A stretch of DNA of 64,000 nucleotides from Mycobacterium scrofulaceum (GCF_001667885.1 NZ_LZJW01000019.1:62001-126000); one strand, 5' to 3'. Counted from the stretch's first letter, positions 42,892 through 52,399 are shown. Numbers and translations: made by a program. The notes: generated by a model from the sequence alone, not told the origin.

Positions 42892-44805
42892 CTAGTCGAG
42901 GTGTTCGCGGATTTCGGCTTCGGTGACGGAACTGCCCAGGGCGGCCACCCAACCGGTGATGCGGCGGGCCACGTCCTGATCGGTCAGCCCGAGCTCGGCG
43001 AGCAGCTCACCCCGCGAGGCGTGCTCGTAGAACCGCTGCGGCAGGCCGACGTCGCGGCATGGAACGTCGATTTCGGCGCTGCGCAGCGCGGCGGACACCG
43101 CCGACCCCACGCCGCCGCTGACCCCGTTGTCCTCGCAGGTGACGACCAGCTTGTGCTGCGCGGCGAGCTCGAGCACCCCGGCGGACACCGGTAGCACCCA
43201 GCGCGGGTCGATCACGGTCACACCGATCCCCTGGTTGTGCAGCCGCTTGGCCACCTCCAGCGCCATCGGGACGAAGGCGCCGACGCCCACCAGCAGCACG
43301 TCGTGGTTCAACCCGGCGGCCGGCACCGCCAGCACGTCCACGCCCGAGCGCCGCTCGATCGCCGGAATGTCTTCGCCCACATCCCCTTTGGGGAAACGCA
43401 GCGCGGTCGGACCGTCGTTGACGTCGAGGGCCTCGCCGAGCTCCTCGCGCAACCGGGTGGCGTCCCGGGGTGCCGCCACCCGCATGCCCGGCACGATGCC
43501 GAGCATCGACAAGTCCCACATGCCGTTGTGGCTGGCGCCGTCCGAACCGGTGACGCCGGCCCGGTCCAGCACCATGGTGACGGGCAGCTTGTGCAGCGCG
43601 ACATCCATCATGATCTGGTCGAAGGCGCGGTTGAGGAACGTCGAGTAGATGGCCACCACGGGGTGCATGCCGCCCATCGCCAGGCCCGCGGCCGACGTCA
43701 GGGCGTGCTGCTCGGCGATGCCGACGTCGAACAGCCGATCCGGAAACTGCTGGCCGAACGCGCTCAGGCCGGTCGGGCCCGGCATCGCGGCGGTGATGGC
43801 CACGATGTCGCGGCGCTTCTTCGCGTAGTCGATGAGCGCGTCGGAGAAGGTGGCGGTCCAGCCGGGCCCGGCGACCTTGGTGGCCTGCCCGGTGACCGGG
43901 TCGATCACGCCGCAGGAGTGCATCTGCTCGGCCTCGTCGTCCTCGGCCGGGCCGAAGCCCATGCCCTTGCGGGTGACGACGTGCACGATCACCGGCCGGC
44001 CGAAGCCGCGCGCGTGCCGCAGCGCCATCTCCACCGCGCGTTCGTCGTGGCCGTCCACCGGCCCCACGTACTTCAGGCCGAGGTCGGTGAACAGCAGCTG
44101 CGGGGACAGCGAGTCTTTGATGCCCGCCTTGACGCTGTGCATGAACCGGTAGGCGAGCTCGCCGAAGAACGGCATCGAGCGCACCGCGTTGCGCCCCTTC
44201 TCCAGCGCCTGCTCGTAGGCCGGCTGCAGCCGCAGGGTGGCCAGATGGTCGGCCACACCGCCGATCGTCGGCGCGTAGCTGCGACCGTTGTCGTTGACCA
44301 CGATGATCACCGGACGGCGCGACGCGGCGATGTTGTTCAGCGCCTCCCAGCACATGCCGCCGGTGAGCGCGCCGTCACCGACCACGGCGACCACGTGCCG
44401 GTTGCGGTGGCCGGTCAGCTCGAACGCCTTGGCCAGGCCGTCCGCGTACGACAGCGCGGCGCTGGCGTGGCTGGACTCGACCCAGTCGTGTTCGCTCTCG
44501 GCGCGCGACGGATACCCCGAGAGGCCGCCCTTCTTGCGCAGGGTCTCGAAGTCCTGGGCCCGGCCGGTCAGCATCTTGTGGACGTACGCCTGATGACCGG
44601 TGTCGAACACGATCGGGTCGTGCGGCGAGTCGAACACCCGATGCAACGCGAGGGTGAGTTCCACCACGCCGAGGTTGGGCCCCAGGTGTCCCCCGGTGGC
44701 AGCGACCTTGTGAATCAGGAACTGGCGAATCTCGGCGGCCAGTTCGCGCAGCTGCGGTTGGGACAGGTGTTGCAGATCAGCGGGCCCGCGGATCTGTTCC
44801 AGCAT
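42892..44805 (-). CDS. dxs: 1-deoxy-D-xylulose-5-phosphate synthase
   Basis: A 637-residue thiamine-diphosphate enzyme catalysing the first step of the MEP isoprenoid pathway (pyruvate plus glyceraldehyde-3-phosphate). Recognised by [49 protein letters not shown] with the ThDP GDG...N motif ending in [11 protein letters not shown], the central [18 protein letters not shown], and [12 protein letters not shown]. The last Tyr/Arg-containing transketolase C domain is complete. It corresponds to dxs1 (Rv2682c) and converges on the RNase D-like gene. Confidence 0.96.
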   Translation of the reverse strand: MLEQIRGPADLQHLSQPQLRELAAEIRQFLIHKVAATGGHLGPNLGVVELTLALHRVFDSPHDPIVFDTGHQAYVHKMLTGRAQDFETLRKKGGLSGYPSRAESEHDWVESSHASAALSYADGLAKAFELTGHRNRHVVAVVGDGALTGGMCWEALNNIAASRRPVIIVVNDNGRSYAPTIGGVADHLATLRLQPAYEQALEKGRNAVRSMPFFGELAYRFMHSVKAGIKDSLSPQLLFTDLGLKYVGPVDGHDERAVEMALRHARGFGRPVIVHVVTRKGMGFGPAEDDEAEQMHSCGVIDPVTGQATKVAGPGWTATFSDALIDYAKKRRDIVAITAAMPGPTGLSAFGQQFPDRLFDVGIAEQHALTSAAGLAMGGMHPVVAIYSTFLNRAFDQIMMDVALHKLPVTMVLDRAGVTGSDGASHNGMWDLSMLGIVPGMRVAAPRDATRLREELGEALDVNDGPTALRFPKGDVGEDIPAIERRSGVDVLAVPAAGLNHDVLLVGVGAFVPMALEVAKRLHNQGIGVTVIDPRWVLPVSAGVLELAAQHKLVVTCEDNGVSGGVGSAVSAALRSAEIDVPCRDVGLPQRFYEHASRGELLAELGLTDQDVARRITGWVAALGSSVTEAEIREHLD

Positions 44806-44861
44806 CCCGATAGTCTACGCAGCGTCCGCCGGAGCGACAGGGAAGCAACAGGAGGGCAGGC

Positions 44862-46325
44862 CTACGACGGGCCGAAGAGCTCGGCAAGGTCGTCGTGAAG
44901 TTCGGGATCCGCGAGGACGACGACCTCGTCGCCGGTCCGGAGCTCGGTGTCGCCCCGGACGGGCACCAGGCCGGTGGTGCGGACCACAATGCTCACCCAG
45001 ATGTCGCCGACCCGGTCACTGAGGCCCTCGACCGTGCACCCCTCCGCGATCGACCCGCGGGCGACGCTGAAGCGATGGACCCCCTCGGGTTCGTCGGCCA
45101 GCCGGACGCCGATTTCCCACGGCTGAGTCTCCACGGTGCGCATGGGCAGGTGCAGCAGCCGGGCCACACCCGTCACCGAGCTGCCCTGCACCAGCACGGA
45201 GAAGATGACGACGATGACCACGATGCCGTAGAGGCGTTCCGCGTCCGGGACGTGGGCGGCCCGCAGGAACTCGCCCAGCAGGATCGGCACCGCCCCCTTG
45301 AGCCCGGCGTAGAGGACGAAGATGCGTTCGTTTCGCTGCAGCCGGACCGGAACCAGGCAGGAGCCCACCGCCAGCGGCCGAATCACCAATGTCAGCGCGA
45401 CACCGAGGGCGACCCCGGGAATCCACACGTCCGGATGGGCGAGCACGTTGATGTCGACGGTCAGCCCGAGGAACGCGAACGCGACGATCTCGGCCAGACC
45501 GGCCAAAGCGGCGTGGAACCGCTTGATCTCCGGCTTGTACGGCGCGCGGGCGTCGCCGATCACGATGCCGGCGACGAACACGGCCAGGAAGCCCGAGCCG
45601 TGCGCGAGCGTCGCGATGCCGTACAACATCAGGCACGACGCCAGCGTGCGCAGCGAGTAGAGGCCTTCGCTCGGCAGGGCGACGCGGCGCATGAAGACGA
45701 GCAAGGCCCGGCCGCCGATCACCCCGACGGCCAGTCCGACCACCATCTGGAGAGCGAATTGCTTTCCCACATCGGCGAATCCGGCCGCGCTGAGGCCACC
45801 GGCCGCGACCAGGCTGGACATCAGGGAGATGCCGACCGGGTCGTTGGCGCCGGACTCGCCCTCGAGGATCGTGCTGCTGCGGCCCCTGATCTCGCGTTTG
45901 CCCAGGACGGAGAAGACGACGGCCGGATCGGTGGGGGCCACCGCCGTGGCGACGAGCACCGCGGGGAACCAGCCGATCCCGAATGCGTAGTGCACCACCA
46001 GCGCCGCCCCGGCGGCGGTGAGGGCGGTTCCGAACACGCCCAACGACAGGATCGGGACGGCGGCCGCGCGGAACCGCGACGGGCCGATGTGCATGCCGCC
46101 GTCGAACAACACCAACACCAGCGCGATGGTGATCACCCGCTCAACGGTCGGCTCGGACGGTGACTGCACCGCCGGCACCGCGTGCACCACCACGGCGGCC
46201 CCGACCAGCACGAGCAGGGGCACCGGAACCTTCACCCGCTCGGTGAGGCGGTTCGCCAGGACCGCGACCAAACCGACTGCGCTGCAAAACAAAATGATCA
46301 GCGCATAGCGCAGAGTTTCCGTCAC
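44862..46325 (-). CDS. CPA1-type Na+(K+)/H+ antiporter with RCK_C/TrkA-C domain
   Basis: A 487-residue protein: about 12-13 membrane helices (residues 1-395) of the NhaP2/CvrA type, with ATAVAPTDPAVVFSVLG and GESGANDPVGISLM, the two discontinuous ion-binding regions carrying Asp residues, and LYAGLKGAVPILL. The C-terminal 85 residues (AEGCTVEGLSDRVGDIW, VRGDTELRTGDEVVVLADPE) form a TrkA-C domain that often binds a regulatory ligand such as cyclic di-AMP. It should exchange K+ or Na+ for H+. In the recalled M. tuberculosis order this position is taken by Rv2683-Rv2688 (arsenic and ABC genes), which are not here. Confidence 0.87.
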   Translation of the reverse strand: MTETLRYALIILFCSAVGLVAVLANRLTERVKVPVPLLVLVGAAVVVHAVPAVQSPSEPTVERVITIALVLVLFDGGMHIGPSRFRAAAVPILSLGVFGTALTAAGAALVVHYAFGIGWFPAVLVATAVAPTDPAVVFSVLGKREIRGRSSTILEGESGANDPVGISLMSSLVAAGGLSAAGFADVGKQFALQMVVGLAVGVIGGRALLVFMRRVALPSEGLYSLRTLASCLMLYGIATLAHGSGFLAVFVAGIVIGDARAPYKPEIKRFHAALAGLAEIVAFAFLGLTVDINVLAHPDVWIPGVALGVALTLVIRPLAVGSCLVPVRLQRNERIFVLYAGLKGAVPILLGEFLRAAHVPDAERLYGIVVIVVIFSVLVQGSSVTGVARLLHLPMRTVETQPWEIGVRLADEPEGVHRFSVARGSIAEGCTVEGLSDRVGDIWVSIVVRTTGLVPVRGDTELRTGDEVVVLADPELHDDLAELFGPS

Positions 46326-46485
46326 GATGGCCGCAGTCCCCTACCGCGGGACACGTCGGCGGGCGCGGACCGCACTTCGATGGTAGGCACCCAAGCCTCT
46401 CGGTTGGTCGACAAGGACATCGCCGACCAGACTTCCCGGCACACCGTGACGGAGTCTATCGGCTGCGGCGCCCTTCCTCTAATTG

Positions 46486-47709
46486 CTAGCGGGTCAACAG
46501 TGCGACGCATTCGGTGTGATGCGTGAGCGGGAACGCGTCGAACACCTTGATCTTCTCGACGGCGTAGCCCTGCCCGAGGTAGAGGCCGATGTCGCGCGCG
46601 AAAGACGCCGCCTCGCAACCGATGTGCACCACCCGCGGAACGCCGGCGGCCGCCAACAGCTCGATGACTTCGCGGCCCGCGCCCGCCCGGGGCGGGTCCA
46701 GCACCGCAACGTCGGCGCTCGATCGTTGCGCGTACAGCGCCCGGCGCACCGAGTCGGTGACGACCTGCACCTGCGGCAGGTCGTCCAGCGCGGCGCGCGC
46801 GGACCGCGTCGCCGCCCTAGAGGTGTCCACGGTCAGCACCCGACCGGACTCCCCGACCGCCGCGCCGAGCGCCGCGGCGAAAACGCCCGCGCCGCCGTAC
46901 AGATCCCAGGCGGTCATGCCTGGGCCAGGCTGCGCCCAGTCGGCGACCAGCCGGCTGTACACCGCGGCCGCGCCGCGGTGCGCCTGCCAGAACGCCGTCA
47001 CCGGGATCTGCCAGCTGCGCCCGCCCACCCGCTGGATCGCCTCGTAGCCGCCTTCGACCACCTTGGTCACGGTCCGTTTGCCCTGCCGCAGCGTGCGCAC
47101 CACATGGCGCGCCCCGTCGTCGTCGACGACCACGTGCAGTTGGGCCGCCGGCGGCCAGTCGGCTTCGGCGAGCCCGTCGAGCATGCCGGGCGGCAACTGC
47201 GCGCAGCGCAGGTCGGTCACCAGATCGTCGCTGTGATACCGGTGAAAGCCGGGGCGACGGTCGGCACCCACATCGAGCCGGACCCGCGTGCGCCACCCGG
47301 TCGGACCGGCATCCGACAACGGTTCGGCCTCGCCGGTCCAGCGGTGGCCGCCCAATCGCTCCAGCTGGTTGGCCACCACCTGAGCCTTGAGGGCCCGCGC
47401 CGCCTCCGGCGCGGCGAATGCCAAGTCGCAACACCCGGCCCCGTCCACCCCGGCGATGGGGCACAGCGACTCGACGCGGTCGTCCGCCGGGTCCAGCACC
47501 TCGACGGCCTCTGCGTGCCAATAGGATCCGCGCTCGGCGGTCACCCGGACGCGCACTCGCTCACCCGGCAGCGCGTAGCGGACGAACACCACCCGCCCCT
47601 CGTGGTGCGCCACACAGCTGCCGCCGTTGGCCGGGGCGCCGGTCACCAACGTGAGTTCCCCAGCAGAGGGCAGCACCGCGCCGGGCGTGCGAGGAGATTC
47701 GCGTATCAA
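46486..47709 (-). CDS. TrmA/RumA-family RNA (uracil-5-) methyltransferase, Rv2689c-like
   Basis: A 407-residue SAM-dependent methyltransferase. An N-terminal TRAM-like region (GAPANGGSCVAHHEGRVVFVRYALPGERV) is followed by [16 protein letters not shown], which holds the Cys cluster seen in members with an iron-sulfur site, then the SAM motif WDLYGGAGVFAAALG, LDPPRAGAGREV and VVHIGCEAASFARD with the catalytic Cys. The start is assigned to TTG at 47709, which overlaps the KimA-like stop as TTGA and gives a length (407) near that recalled for Rv2689c (405). The target is a uridine in 23S rRNA or tRNA; which one is not visible. Confidence 0.86.
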   Translation of the reverse strand: MIRESPRTPGAVLPSAGELTLVTGAPANGGSCVAHHEGRVVFVRYALPGERVRVRVTAERGSYWHAEAVEVLDPADDRVESLCPIAGVDGAGCCDLAFAAPEAARALKAQVVANQLERLGGHRWTGEAEPLSDAGPTGWRTRVRLDVGADRRPGFHRYHSDDLVTDLRCAQLPPGMLDGLAEADWPPAAQLHVVVDDDGARHVVRTLRQGKRTVTKVVEGGYEAIQRVGGRSWQIPVTAFWQAHRGAAAVYSRLVADWAQPGPGMTAWDLYGGAGVFAAALGAAVGESGRVLTVDTSRAATRSARAALDDLPQVQVVTDSVRRALYAQRSSADVAVLDPPRAGAGREVIELLAAAGVPRVVHIGCEAASFARDIGLYLGQGYAVEKIKVFDAFPLTHHTECVALLTR

Positions 47710-49700
47710 TCGAAGATTCCCCGACGGGTGTCGCCCGGGGCCACGTGCGGCTGCAGCGTTTTGAGCCGCTCCGACGAATTCAATTGCCAAGGAACCGAAG
47801 TCACCATCACGTTGGGCATGAACAGCAGCCGGCCCTTGAGCCGCAACGCGCTTTGGTTGTGCAGCACCTGCTCCCACCAATGCCCCACCACATACTCGGG
47901 GATGAACACGGTGACGACCGTGCGCGGCGACTCCTTGCTGACCCGCTTGACGTAATCGAGTATGGGACGGGTGATTTCGCGATACGGCGAGGCGATGACC
48001 TTCAGCGGCACGCTGATGTCGCTTTCCTCCCACTGGTGCACCAGCTCGCGCGTCTCACCGTCGTCGACGCTGACGGTGAGCGCCTCGAGCACATCGGGAC
48101 GGGTCGCGCGGGCGTAGGCCAGCGCGCGCAGCGTCGGCAGATGCAGCTTCGACACCAGCACCAGGGCATGGTTGCGGCTGGGCAGCACCACGTCGTGCTG
48201 GGCGGCGGCCTGCTCTTCCAACTCGCGGGTGACGGTGCCGTAGTGCCGGTGGATCATCTTCATGATCAAGAACAGCAAGCCCATTGCGAACAGCGCGATC
48301 CACGCGCCGGCGACGAACTTGGTCACCAGGACGACCAACAGCACGGCGCCGGTGGAGATCAAGCCGACCGTGTTGACGACCCGGGAGCGCATCATCTTGC
48401 GCCGCGCCCGCGGGTCGGTCTCCGTACGCAGCAACCGGGTCCAGTGCCGCACCATGCCGATCTGGCTCAGCGTGAAGGAAATGAACACGCCGACGATGTA
48501 CAGCTGGATCAGGGCGGTGACCTCCGCGCGGAAGGCGACGATGGCCAACAGCGCCGCGCCGGACAAGAACAGGATGCCGTTGGAGAACGCCAGCCGGTCG
48601 CCCCGGGTGTGCAACTGGCGCGGCAGATAACTGTGCTGCGCCAGCACCGAACCGAGCACCGGGAAACCGTTGAACGCCGTGTTGGCCGCCAGCACCAGGA
48701 TGAGCGCGGTCACCGTGGCGATCAGCAGGAAGCCGATGTGGAAGCTACCGAACACCGTTTCCGCCAGCTGGGTGACCAGCGTCTTCTGGTAGTAGCCCGG
48801 GGGCGCGCCGGTCAGTTGCCGGGCGGGATCCTCGACCAGCTGGACCCTGATTTGCTGGGCCAGCACGATGATGCCCATCAGCAGGGTCACCGCGATGCCG
48901 CCCAGCATCAGCAGCGTCGTCGCCGCGTTGCGCGACTTGGGCTTCTCGAAAGCCGGCACGCCGTTGCTGATCGCCTCCACACCGGTCAGCGCCGCGCACC
49001 CCGAGGAGAAGGACCGCGCGACCAGGAACGCCAGCGCGAAGCCGACGACCTGCCCGTGCTCGGCGTGCATCTGGAAGCCGGCGGACTCCGCCCGCAGCGG
49101 ATTACCCAGGACGAAGATCCGGAACAGGCCCCAGCCGATCATGACGAAGACGCCGACGATGAACGCATACGTCGGAATCGCGAACGCCACCCCGGACTCC
49201 CGGATCCCGCGCAGGTTCAACGCCATCACCAGCAGGATGGCCGCCACGCAGAACCACACCTTGTGCTGGGCGACGATCGGGATGGCCGAGCCGATGTTGG
49301 ACATGGCCGAGGCCGTCGAAACAGCAACGGTAAGAACGTAATCCACCATCAACGCGCTGGCGACCACCAGGCCGGCGGTATCGCCGAGGTTTGTGGTGAC
49401 GACCTCGTAGTCGCCCCCGCCCGACGGGTAGGCGTGCACGTTCTGCCGATAGCTGGCGACCACCACCAGCATCACCGCGGCCACGGCGAGGCCGATCCAG
49501 GGTGTCAACGCGTACGCCGTCACGCCGGCCACCGAGAGCATCAGGAAGACCTCTTCGGGCGCGTACGCCACCGAGGACAACGCGTCGGAGGCGAACACCG
49601 GCAAGGCGATCCGCTTGGGCAGCAGGGTGTGACTCAGCCGGTCGCTCCGGAACGGCCGGCCAATCAGCAACCGACGCGCTGCGGTTGAAAGTTTGGACAC
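47706..49700 (-). CDS. KimA-like APC-superfamily potassium importer, Rv2690c-like
   Basis: A 664-residue membrane protein from GTG 49700. About 12 helices, then a cytosolic C-terminal domain from about residue 480 (LPSRNHALVLVSKLHLPTL ... VFIPEYVVGHWWEQVLHNQS). Segments ALSSVAYAPEE, SYRQNVHAYPSGGGDYEV, VDYVLTVAVS, SSGCAALTGVEAISNGVPAF and the end LHNQSALRLKGRLLFMP align with my memory of Bacillus subtilis KimA (H+/K+ symporter). Annotated as APC permease of unknown function in M. tuberculosis. Divergent ceoB-ceoC genes encode TrkA-type proteins, which supports a K+ function. Confidence 0.85.
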   Translation of the reverse strand: MSKLSTAARRLLIGRPFRSDRLSHTLLPKRIALPVFASDALSSVAYAPEEVFLMLSVAGVTAYALTPWIGLAVAAVMLVVVASYRQNVHAYPSGGGDYEVVTTNLGDTAGLVVASALMVDYVLTVAVSTASAMSNIGSAIPIVAQHKVWFCVAAILLVMALNLRGIRESGVAFAIPTYAFIVGVFVMIGWGLFRIFVLGNPLRAESAGFQMHAEHGQVVGFALAFLVARSFSSGCAALTGVEAISNGVPAFEKPKSRNAATTLLMLGGIAVTLLMGIIVLAQQIRVQLVEDPARQLTGAPPGYYQKTLVTQLAETVFGSFHIGFLLIATVTALILVLAANTAFNGFPVLGSVLAQHSYLPRQLHTRGDRLAFSNGILFLSGAALLAIVAFRAEVTALIQLYIVGVFISFTLSQIGMVRHWTRLLRTETDPRARRKMMRSRVVNTVGLISTGAVLLVVLVTKFVAGAWIALFAMGLLFLIMKMIHRHYGTVTRELEEQAAAQHDVVLPSRNHALVLVSKLHLPTLRALAYARATRPDVLEALTVSVDDGETRELVHQWEESDISVPLKVIASPYREITRPILDYVKRVSKESPRTVVTVFIPEYVVGHWWEQVLHNQSALRLKGRLLFMPNVMVTSVPWQLNSSERLKTLQPHVAPGDTRRGIFD

Positions 49701-49828
49701 GAGAGCCAAGAGTAAGCCCACACGGGTTTGGCGGTAGCTTCGTAGGTGAGAATGTTTGCCGACCCGAAATCGGCTGGCCGACGTGGGTTGCCGATGGGAG
49801 ACGCAGGACGCGGCCGAGAGGATCGTAA

Positions 49829-50497
49829 GTGCGAGTAGTGGTGATGGGCTGCGGCCGGGTCGGTTCCTCGGTGGCCGACGGGCTGTCGCGGATCGGCCAC
49901 GACGTCGCGGTCATCGACCGCGACAGCACCGCCTTCAACCGACTCAGCCCGGAATACGCCGGCGAGCGGGTGCTGGGGCAGGGGTTTGACCGGGACGTAC
50001 TGCTACGGGCCGGCATCGAGGAGGCGGACGCGTTCGCCGCCGTGTCGTCCGGGGACAACTCGAACATCATCTCGGCGCGGCTGGCCCGGGAGACCTTCGG
50101 CGTCAAGCGCGTCGTCGCCCGGATCTACGACGCCAAGCGGGCCGAGGTCTATGAACGCCTCGGTATCCCCACGATCGCCACCGTGCCCTGGACCACCGAC
50201 CGGCTGCTCAACGCCCTGCTGCGGGACACCGAGACCGCCAAGTGGCGGGACCCGACCGGCACGGTGGCCGTCGCCGAGGTCGTCCTGCACGAGGAGTGGA
50301 TCGGGCACCGGGTCACCGACCTCGAGCAGGCCACCGGCGCCCGCGTCGCCTTCCTGATCCGGTTCGGCGCCGGCGTCTTGCCGGAACCGAAGACAGTCCT
50401 GCAATCCGGCGATCAGGTCTACGTCGCCGCGATCTCCGGCCGCGCGGCTGAGGCCGTGGCGATCGCGGCCCTGCCACCCAGCGAAGACCTCGGTTAA
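49829..50497 (+). CDS. ceoB: TrkA-family RCK protein CeoB
   Basis: A 222-residue protein from GTG 49829. RCK_N Rossmann fold: VVVMGCGRVGSSVADGLSRIGHDVAVIDRD (residues 3-32, GxGxxG plus Asp for NAD(H) binding), then RVVARIYDAKRAEVYERLGIPTI, and a TrkA-C domain from about 140 (LEQATGARVAFLIRFG). CeoB and CeoC are the M. tuberculosis TrkA-type potassium proteins (Rv2691-Rv2692) reported to matter for K+ homeostasis. It is divergent from the KimA-like gene, with about 128 bp between starts. Confidence 0.93.
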   Translation: MRVVVMGCGRVGSSVADGLSRIGHDVAVIDRDSTAFNRLSPEYAGERVLGQGFDRDVLLRAGIEEADAFAAVSSGDNSNIISARLARETFGVKRVVARIYDAKRAEVYERLGIPTIATVPWTTDRLLNALLRDTETAKWRDPTGTVAVAEVVLHEEWIGHRVTDLEQATGARVAFLIRFGAGVLPEPKTVLQSGDQVYVAAISGRAAEAVAIAALPPSEDLG

Positions 50498-50507
50498 GGA
50501 GCGGCAA

Positions 50508-51185
50508 ATGAAAGTAGCTGTCGCCGGGGCCGGCGCGGTCGGCCGCTCCGTCAGTCGCGAACTCATCGGCAACGGCCACGATGTGACGCTGATCGAGCGA
50601 AACCCCGATCACGTGGACGTCGACGCCATCCCCGCCGCGCACTGGCGGCTGGGCGACGCCTGCGAGCTGAGCCTGCTGGAATCGGTGCACCTGCACGAGT
50701 TCGACGTGGTGGTGGCCGCAACCGGCGACGACAAAGCCAATGTGGTGCTCAGCCTGCTGGCCAAGACCGAGTTCGCGGTGCCCCGGGTGGTGGCCCGGGT
50801 CAACGACCCCCGCAACGAGTGGCTGTTCACCGACGCCTGGGGGGTCGACGTGGCGGTGTCCACGCCGCGCATGCTGGCCTCACTGATCGAAGAGGCCGTC
50901 GCCGTCGGTGATCTGGTGCGGCTCATGGAATTCCGGCGCGGGCAAGCCAACCTCGTCGAGATCACGCTGCCGGACGACACCCCCTGGGGCGGCAAGCCGG
51001 TGCGCCGGCTGCAGCTGCCCCGCGACGCCTCCCTGGTGACGATCCTGCGCGGGCCGCGGGTGATCGTGCCCGAGGCGGACGAGCCGCTGGAGGGCGGCGA
51101 CGAGCTGCTCTTCGTCGCGGTCGCCGAGGCCGAAGAGGATCTACGCAAGCTCCTGCTGCCGGACGGCCCGGGGCTCGACGACTAG
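50508..51185 (+). CDS. ceoC: TrkA-family RCK protein CeoC
   Basis: A 225-residue protein with the same two-domain plan as CeoB: KVAVAGAGAVGRSVSRELIGNGHDVTLIERN at the start and a TrkA-C domain near the end (RLQLPRDASLVTILRGPRVIVPE). AAGGAGCGGCAA precedes the ATG; it starts 10 bp after ceoB. RCK proteins form rings that gate ion transporters in response to nucleotides, so CeoB/CeoC may control the KimA-like importer or another channel; no TrkG/H-type pore gene is adjacent. Confidence 0.93.
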   Translation: MKVAVAGAGAVGRSVSRELIGNGHDVTLIERNPDHVDVDAIPAAHWRLGDACELSLLESVHLHEFDVVVAATGDDKANVVLSLLAKTEFAVPRVVARVNDPRNEWLFTDAWGVDVAVSTPRMLASLIEEAVAVGDLVRLMEFRRGQANLVEITLPDDTPWGGKPVRRLQLPRDASLVTILRGPRVIVPEADEPLEGGDELLFVAVAEAEEDLRKLLLPDGPGLDD

Positions 51186-51193
51186 GGCCTCTG

Positions 51194-51294
51194 GCGGTGA
51201 CCCGCAGCGCCCGGCTCCGCCGCGCTTGCGATCACCACAGGGGCCTCTGGCGGTGACCCGCAGCGCCCGGCTCCGCCGCGCTTGCGATCACCGC
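51194..51294. repeat. Two copies of the dispersed GC-rich repeat after ceoC
   Basis: Cores at 51194-51238 and 51250-51294 (56-bp period), each GCGGTGACCCGCAGCGCC then CGGCTCCGCCGCGCTTGCGATCAC. A further partial unit follows (GGCGCCCGCAGCGCTAG). This is the reverse complement of the 50-bp unit after aftC. It begins 9 bp after the ceoC stop. Confidence 0.88.
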
Positions 51295-51314
51295 GGGGCC
51301 TGGCGCCCGCAGCG

Positions 51315-52034
51315 CTAGTCGCTGACGGGGTCGGCGTCGATCGGGGCGCGGGAGTCGCCGACCGCGAGCATGGACCGCTGCGCGGACTTGATCGCCAGGT
51401 ACGTCACGAGCGCGGCCGCCACGGTCAGCGGCCACCCCATCGCGATGCGCGCGACGGCCAGCCACCCCGTCTGGTCGGCGTTGTAGAGCAGGCCCTGGAC
51501 GACGAACCTGGCGGCGAACACCAGCACCCAGCAGATCGAGGCGAGGTCGAACGCGTGGACGGCGCGCGGAACGTCGCGCCAACCTTGGCCCCGCCCGGTG
51601 GCCCAGGTCCACACGTAGCCGACCAGCGGCCGCCGGATGACGATGGACACCGCGACGACCACCGCCCACACCAGCGACATCCAGATCCCGAGCAGGAAGT
51701 AACCCTTGGACTCCCCCACGACGTAGGCAACGAGCGCGCAGATCGCCACGCCGAAAAATCCGGAGAGGGCCGGCTGTATGGAATCCCGCCGGATCAGGCG
51801 CCACACCAGGACCAGCGCGGCCGCGGTCAACGCGGACGCGATGGCCGCCAACAAGCCCGACAGACTCGACGCAATGACGAAGATCACAACGGGCAGCGAT
51901 GAATAGATGACGCCGCTGACCCCGCCCGCCTGGCGCAGTAGCCGTTCGGCCGTGACGCGATTGACGGTCGCGCGCTCAGCAGCGCCCGACTCGTGGGGTC
52001 CCGAACTCGACCCCAGATTGTCGGGTTGGGTCAC
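51315..52034 (-). CDS. DUF3159 membrane protein, Rv2693c-like
   Basis: A 239-residue protein with five to six hydrophobic helices: VIYSSLPVVIFVIASSLSGL, ASALTAAALVLVWRLIRRD, SGFFGVAICALVAYVVG, LLGIWMSLVWAVVVAVSIVIRRP, then ASICWVLVFAARFVVQGLLY and VARIAMGWPLTVAAALVTYLAI. RRDSIQPALSGFFGV is the DUF3159 signature. Its ATG overlaps the stop of the OB-fold gene by 4 bp. Function unknown. Confidence 0.87.
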   Translation of the reverse strand: MTQPDNLGSSSGPHESGAAERATVNRVTAERLLRQAGGVSGVIYSSLPVVIFVIASSLSGLLAAIASALTAAALVLVWRLIRRDSIQPALSGFFGVAICALVAYVVGESKGYFLLGIWMSLVWAVVVAVSIVIRRPLVGYVWTWATGRGQGWRDVPRAVHAFDLASICWVLVFAARFVVQGLLYNADQTGWLAVARIAMGWPLTVAAALVTYLAIKSAQRSMLAVGDSRAPIDADPVSD

Positions 52035-52399
52035 CGCTGAATTTCGTAATGCGGGTTGTAGATGGCCTTGGTGCCGTTCTCCAGCTTGCCCAGCCGGCCC
52101 CGCACCCGCAGCTTGCGGCCCGAATCGATGCCGGGGATCCGACGCTGCCCCAACCAGACCAAAGTGACGGTGTCGCTGCCGTCGAACAGCTCGGCGCGGA
52201 CACCGCCCGCACAGGCCTTGCCGTTACATTCCACGCTGCGCAGCGTGCCGACCATCGTGACCTCTTGGCCACGCTCGCAATCGATAACCCGTTGCGCGCC
52301 AGTGCTCGCGACCTCGTCGGACAACTCCTCGGAGTCGCGTTGCTCCGGCGCCTCCGTCAAACGACGGGTGAGCCGGCGCAGATATCCTTGGGCCCCCAT
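52031..52399 (-). CDS. OB-fold nucleic acid-binding protein, Rv2694c-like
   Basis: A 122-residue protein beginning MGAQGYLRRLTRRLTEAP. The OB-fold is visible as QEVTMVGTLRSVECNGK, GVRAELFDGSDTVTLVWLGQRRIPGI and LRVRGRLGKLENGTKAIYNPHYEI. The length equals that recalled for Rv2694c. It is translationally coupled to the DUF3159 gene. Such OB-fold proteins bind single-stranded nucleic acid, but no target is known. Confidence 0.88.
   Translation of the reverse strand: MGAQGYLRRLTRRLTEAPEQRDSEELSDEVASTGAQRVIDCERGQEVTMVGTLRSVECNGKACAGGVRAELFDGSDTVTLVWLGQRRIPGIDSGRKLRVRGRLGKLENGTKAIYNPHYEIQR

Noticed and set aside
42407..42952. 181-residue minus-strand frame overlapping the RNase D-like gene end
   Set aside because: Pro/Arg-rich shadow; the plus strand frame carries the exonuclease and HRDC motifs.
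47745..49688. 647-residue plus-strand frame opposite the KimA-like gene
   Set aside because: Composition (Arg, His, Gln, Gly) is that of an antisense shadow; the opposite strand encodes a recognised transporter.
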